Below are positions 5,655 through 8,991 of a DNA stretch of 8,991 nt, one piece after another. A program made the translations under genes and the position numbers. Positions within the stretch are counted from its first letter, which is position 1; each line of letters begins with the position of its first letter. Below the pieces are notes generated by a model. It was not told the origin of the DNA. It made no database searches and was given only the letters and a program-made list of their open reading frames with translations. Source of the stretch: CBCPMX01 sp965120355 (GTDB taxonomy: Bacteria > Bacillota > Clostridia > Oscillospirales > Oscillospiraceae); the NCBI GenBank assembly GCA_965120355.1, contig CBCPMX010000159.1:1-8991 (forward strand), in the 5' to 3' direction.

Positions 5655-7412
5655 ATGAGCGAAGAAAACCTGTACACCTTTGAAAACGAGCAGTACCGCA
5701 AAACCTACTGGCACACCTGCTCCCACATCGTGGCCCAGGCCATGAAGCGGCTCCACCCTGAGGTGAAGCTGGCCATTGGCCCCGCCATCGACAACGGCTT
5801 CTACTATGACTTCGACACACCCGTGCCCTTCACCGAGGATCAGCTGGCCGAGCTGGAGGCGGAGATGCGCAAGATCTGCAAGGAGAAGCTGAAGCTAGAG
5901 CGCTTTGAGCTGCCGCGGGAAGAAGCCATCAAATTCATGGAGGAAAAGGGTGAGCCGTATAAGGTCGAGCTCATCCACGACCTGCCCGAGGATGCGGTCA
6001 TCTCCTTCTACCGCCAGGGCGACTTCACCGACCTGTGCGCCGGCCCCCACCTGGACTCCACTGGCCGGGTGAAGGGCAACGCCATCAAGCTCACCGCCTG
6101 CAACGCCGCTTACTGGCGGGGGGACTCCAGCCGGCAGACCCTCCAGCGGATCTACGGCATCGCCTTCCCCAAGAAGGATGAGCTGGACGAGTACCTGGCC
6201 AAGATCGAGGAGGCCAAACGCCGCGACCACCGGAAGCTGGGCAAGGAGCTGGGCCTGTTCATGCTCACCGAGGAGGGCCCGGGCTTCCCATTCTTCCTGC
6301 CCAAGGGCATGGTGCTGAAAAACACCCTGCTGGACTACTGGCGGCAGGTGCACAAGCGCTACGGCTATGTGGAGATCTCCACTCCCGTCATTCTCAACCG
6401 GAGACTGTGGGAGCGGTCCGGTCACTGGGACCACTATAAAGACAACATGTATACCACCGTCATTGACGGGGAGGACTACGCCATCAAGCCCATGAACTGC
6501 CCTGGCGGCATGATGGTGTACGCCAGCCAGCCCCACTCCTACCGGGATCTGCCCCTGCGGGTGGGTGAGATCGGACTGGTCCACCGCCACGAGCTGTCCG
6601 GCGCTCTCCACGGCCTGTTCCGGGTGCGCTGCTTCAACCAGGACGACGCCCACCTGTTCATGACTCCGGAGCAGCTCAAGGACGAGATCAAGGGCGTGGT
6701 GCGCCTGTTTGACGAGGTGTACTCCGTGTTTGGTCTGCCTTACACGATCGAGCTGTCCACCATGCCCGAGGACCACATCGGCACCGTGGAGCAGTGGGAG
6801 CATAACCAGGAGATCCTGAAGGAGGCCGTCACCGAGATGGGCAAGACCTTCGAGATCAATGAGGGGGACGGCGCCTTCTACGGCCCCAAGCTGGACTTCC
6901 ACCTGGCCGACTCCCTGGGCCGCACCTGGCAGTGCGGCACCGTCCAGCTGGACTCCCAGCTCCCCGAGCGCTTCGAGCTGGAGTACACCGGCGAGGACGG
7001 CCAGAAGCACCGGCCCGTCATGCTCCACCGGGTGGTGCTGGGCAGCATCGAGCGGTTCATCGGCGTCATCACCGAGCACTTCGCCGGGGCCTTCCCGGCC
7101 TGGCTGGCCCCGGTGCAGGTCAAGGTGCTGCCGGTCACCGACCGGGCCGCCGAGTACGCCGACCAGGTGGCCGCCCAGCTGGACCGGCAGGGCTTCCGGG
7201 TGGAGGTGGACCACACCTCCAACAAGCTGGGCTACAAGATCCGGGCCGCCCAGGGGGAGAAGGTGCCCTATATGCTGATCGTGGGGGACAAGGACGTGGA
7301 GAACGCCACCGTCTCCCCCCGCCACCGCTCCGAGGGCGACCTGGGTGCCATGTCCCTGGCCGGCTTCGCCGCCAAGCTCCACGAAGAGGTGGACACCAAG
7401 GCCATCAAGTAA
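5655..7412 (+). CDS. thrS: Threonine--tRNA ligase lacking the TGS domain
   Basis: ThrRS attaches threonine to tRNA-Thr in the cytosol and clears mischarged Ser-tRNA. The 585 residues begin directly in the editing (N2) domain, with H20 and H24 (HTCSH) and C128/H132 (DLCAGPH). The class II catalytic core follows at about 200-480, with zinc ligands C282 (MNCPGG), H333 (DDAHLF) and H458 (MLHRVVLGS), motif 2 RHELSGALHGLFRVR, and motif 3 VVLGSIERFIG. The anticodon-binding domain is at about 486-585. The classical enzyme has about 640 residues; every landmark is shifted by about 53, so the N-terminal TGS domain is absent. The ATG at 5655 follows AAGGAG (5641-5646) by 8 bp; an in-frame GTG at 5571 lies inside the T-box and is not a start. 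Codons are strongly biased to C/G endings, as in highly expressed genes. Confidence 0.97.
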   Translation: MSEENLYTFENEQYRKTYWHTCSHIVAQAMKRLHPEVKLAIGPAIDNGFYYDFDTPVPFTEDQLAELEAEMRKICKEKLKLERFELPREEAIKFMEEKGEPYKVELIHDLPEDAVISFYRQGDFTDLCAGPHLDSTGRVKGNAIKLTACNAAYWRGDSSRQTLQRIYGIAFPKKDELDEYLAKIEEAKRRDHRKLGKELGLFMLTEEGPGFPFFLPKGMVLKNTLLDYWRQVHKRYGYVEISTPVILNRRLWERSGHWDHYKDNMYTTVIDGEDYAIKPMNCPGGMMVYASQPHSYRDLPLRVGEIGLVHRHELSGALHGLFRVRCFNQDDAHLFMTPEQLKDEIKGVVRLFDEVYSVFGLPYTIELSTMPEDHIGTVEQWEHNQEILKEAVTEMGKTFEINEGDGAFYGPKLDFHLADSLGRTWQCGTVQLDSQLPERFELEYTGEDGQKHRPVMLHRVVLGSIERFIGVITEHFAGAFPAWLAPVQVKVLPVTDRAAEYADQVAAQLDRQGFRVEVDHTSNKLGYKIRAAQGEKVPYMLIVGDKDVENATVSPRHRSEGDLGAMSLAGFAAKLHEEVDTKAIK

Positions 7413-7448
7413 ACGCCTTTTCCCGCAACCCGCCCATACCGTATGCTG

Positions 7449-7483
7449 CCGCCCCGGACGGGATACCCGCCCGGGGCGGTTTT
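7449..7483 (+). terminator. GC-rich terminator after thrS
   Basis: CCGCCCCGG (7449-7457) pairs with CCGGGGCGG (7471-7479). After an A/C mismatch an inner CGGG/CCCG stem closes an ATA loop, and TTTT (7480-7483) follows. It lies 37 bp past the thrS stop and separates thrS from the thiolase unit. The GC-rich stretch 7484-7560 holds no gene. Confidence 0.8.
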
Positions 7484-7585
7484 CGCACCCCGCCCCGGCC
7501 GACGCGCCCCTGTCCGGAGAAGCCGGGCCGGCAGTCGGGGCGGAGCCCGGGCCGGAGTGTGTCCTGGGACGGACAATTGTGCATC

Positions 7586-7603
7586 TTGTGAAAAAAATAA
7601 CGA
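7586..7603. promoter_or_regulatory. Rex-like operator upstream of thiolase
   Basis: The 18-bp site TTGTGAAAAAAATAACGA matches 11 of the 14 defined positions of the published clostridial Rex consensus (TTGTTAA-N4-TTAACAA). It ends 20 bp before the -35 of the thiolase promoter. Rex is the NADH/NAD+-sensing repressor known to control thl and the butyrate operon in Clostridium. The match is imperfect, with mismatches in both arms, so this is a candidate only. Confidence 0.4.
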
Positions 7604-7623
7604 GACCGTTGGCCGCTTTTCCG

Positions 7624-7652
7624 TTGATTTTTTCCATATAAAGTTTTATAAT
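7624..7652 (+). promoter_or_regulatory. SigA-type promoter of the thiolase gene
   Basis: TTGATT (7624-7629) and a perfect TATAAT (7647-7652) are 17 bp apart, with a start expected near 7659 and a leader of about 59 nt. A strong promoter fits the heavily optimised codons of the gene. Confidence 0.85.
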
Positions 7653-7717
7653 TGTTCTGATCCCAGTTTTTTAAAGGTGATTTCCATAAATAAATGACAT
7701 ACTGGAGGTTATTCACG

Positions 7718-8991
7718 ATGAAAGAAGTCTATCTGGTCAACTGCTGCCGCACCGCTGTGGGCAAGTTCCAGGGCTCCCTGTCCAAGGTTCCTGCCCCCAC
7801 GCTGGGCGGCATTGTCATCAAGGAGGCCCTGAAGCGCGCCGGCCTGGCTCCCGAGAACGTGGATGAGGTCATGTTCGGCTGCATCCTGACCGGCGGCCTG
7901 GGCCAGAACCCCGCCCGTCAGGCCTGCCTGAACGCCGGCATCCCCTATTCCGTCCCCGCCTACACCGTGGGCATGGTGTGCGGCTCCGGCATGAAGAGCG
8001 TCATCGAGGGCGCCCGGGCCATCCTGGCCGGGGAGGCCGACGTCATCGTGGCCGGCGGCCAGGAGAACATGACCGCCGCCCCCTACTCCGTCCCCACCGC
8101 CCGGGGCGGCGCCCGTATGTTCAACACCCAGATGGTGGACACCATGGTCAACGACGGCCTGTGGGACGCCTTCCACAACTATCACATGGGCACCACCGCC
8201 GAGAACATCTGCGACCTGTGGGGCATCACCCGCCAGGATCTGGACGAGTTCGCCGCCTCCAGCCAGGCCAAGACCGCCGCGGCCCAGGCCGCCGGCAAGT
8301 TTGACGACGAAATCGTTCCGGTGCCCGTGAAGGTGAAGAAGGAGACCGTGGAGTTCAAGGTGGACGAGTTCCCCCGTGCCTCCACCACCTTCGAGAGCCT
8401 GTCCAAGCTGAAGGGCGCCTTCCCCGTGGGCCCCGAGTCCGCCGCCATCCAGGAGCAGGGCCGGAAGATTGCCGCTGGCGACGTCAACGCCGAGGGCCCC
8501 ATCACCCTGACCTTTGAGCCCAAGGCCATCCACGGCCCCGCCGCCGACGCAGGCACCCAGCGGGTCACCGCCGGCAACGCCTCCGGCATCAACGACGGCG
8601 CCGCCGCCATTATCCTGGCCTCCGGCGAGGCGGTTGAAAAGTACGGCCTGAAGCCCATGGCCAAGCTGGTCTCCTACGGCCAGGGCGGCGTGGACCCCAA
8701 GATCATGGGCGTGGGCCCGGTGCCCGCCAGCCGTGAGGCCCTCAAAAAGGCCGGCCTGACCATCGAGGACATCGACCTGGTGGAGGCCAACGAGGCCTTT
8801 GCCGCCCAGTCCATCGCCGTGGCCCGGGAGCTGGGCTTCGATATGAGCAAGGTCAACGTCAACGGCGGCGCCATCTCCATCGGCCACCCGGTGGGCGCCT
8901 CCGGCGCCCGGATCATCGTCACCCTGATCCACGAGATGCTCAAGCGGGACAGCAAGTACGGCCTGGCTACCCTGTGCATCGGCGGCGGTAT
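7718..8991 (+). CDS. thlA: Acetyl-CoA acetyltransferase (thiolase), 3' end cut off
   Basis: The enzyme condenses two acetyl-CoA into acetoacetyl-CoA (reversible); it is the entry step to butyrate or related C4 metabolism. The 424 visible residues hold the nucleophile C88 in MVCGSGMKS, the NEAFAAQ motif (358-364), H390 in GGAISIGHPVGASGAR, and the second cysteine C420 in LCIGGG, where the window ends. In the classical biosynthetic thiolase (Zoogloea numbering) these residues are C89, N316, H348 and C378, so everything after about residue 235 is shifted by 42. The extra segment, about 236-281, lies between KLKGAF and VTAGNASGINDGAA, is in frame and has the same codon style. The ATG is placed by GGAGG (7704-7708) 9 bp upstream and by the family start MKEVYLVN. 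About 7-12 residues should be missing at the end. It has its own promoter and a Rex-like site. Confidence 0.94.
   Translation, partial: MKEVYLVNCCRTAVGKFQGSLSKVPAPTLGGIVIKEALKRAGLAPENVDEVMFGCILTGGLGQNPARQACLNAGIPYSVPAYTVGMVCGSGMKSVIEGARAILAGEADVIVAGGQENMTAAPYSVPTARGGARMFNTQMVDTMVNDGLWDAFHNYHMGTTAENICDLWGITRQDLDEFAASSQAKTAAAQAAGKFDDEIVPVPVKVKKETVEFKVDEFPRASTTFESLSKLKGAFPVGPESAAIQEQGRKIAAGDVNAEGPITLTFEPKAIHGPAADAGTQRVTAGNASGINDGAAAIILASGEAVEKYGLKPMAKLVSYGQGGVDPKIMGVGPVPASREALKKAGLTIEDIDLVEANEAFAAQSIAVARELGFDMSKVNVNGGAISIGHPVGASGARIIVTLIHEMLKRDSKYGLATLCIGGG

Noticed and set aside
5895..7637. Long minus-strand open frame (580 codons) opposite thrS.
   Set aside because: It is an antisense shadow caused by the strong third-position GC bias of thrS; the translation is rich in Gly, Val, Leu and His without motifs.
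7709..8932. Long minus-strand open frame (407 codons) opposite the thiolase.
   Set aside because: It is an antisense shadow of the GC-biased thiolase gene, a Gly/Ala/His-rich translation with no family features.

Overview
The window reads as a piece of chromosome from a Clostridia-class Firmicute. The likely source is a gut butyrate-producer type related to Oscillospiraceae/Ruminococcaceae; this is inferred from the T-box in front of thrS, strong AGGAGG-type ribosome sites, a G5/3D cell-wall protein, a thiolase gene with a Rex-like site upstream, and high GC at third codon positions on the right. No mobile element, CRISPR array, rRNA or prophage gene was seen.

Layout, left to right. (1) Positions 1-251 hold no supported gene, only a terminator hairpin and a long inverted repeat, both just downstream of a minus-strand tRNA-Pro(UGG) at 252-327 with an encoded CCA end. 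(2) A divergent promoter region (328-662) drives the tRNA leftward and a rightward operon: trmB (tRNA m7G46 methyltransferase), an OmpR-type response regulator whose start lies inside the end of trmB, and a two-TM sensor kinase starting 2 bp after the regulator stop. (3) A perfect 36-bp palindrome at 3567-3602 serves as a bidirectional terminator between this operon and a convergent minus-strand secreted protein with DUF348, G5 and 3D domains. That gene has a consensus promoter and a 115-nt leader carrying a symmetric quartet of GTTAC/GTAAC half-sites. (4) A 445-nt non-coding stretch follows. (5) Then come a strong promoter and a complete threonyl T-box leader whose antiterminator and terminator can be drawn base by base, then thrS. 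ThrRS here starts directly in the editing domain, with no TGS domain. (6) After a GC-rich terminator, a second strong promoter drives an acetyl-CoA acetyltransferase (thiolase), cut by the right edge. The thiolase carries an in-frame insertion of about 42 residues compared with the classical enzyme.

Functional picture: the left half combines tRNA supply and maturation (tRNA-Pro, TrmB) with an envelope-type two-component system and a cell-wall hydrolase-like protein. The right half has two strongly codon-biased housekeeping genes, one controlled by uncharged tRNA-Thr and one with a candidate NADH/NAD+ (Rex) operator. Nothing amounts to a clearly new multi-gene system. The most interesting signals are the thiolase insertion, the Rex-like site, the half-site quartet upstream of the 3D-domain gene, and the dyad over the thrS promoter.
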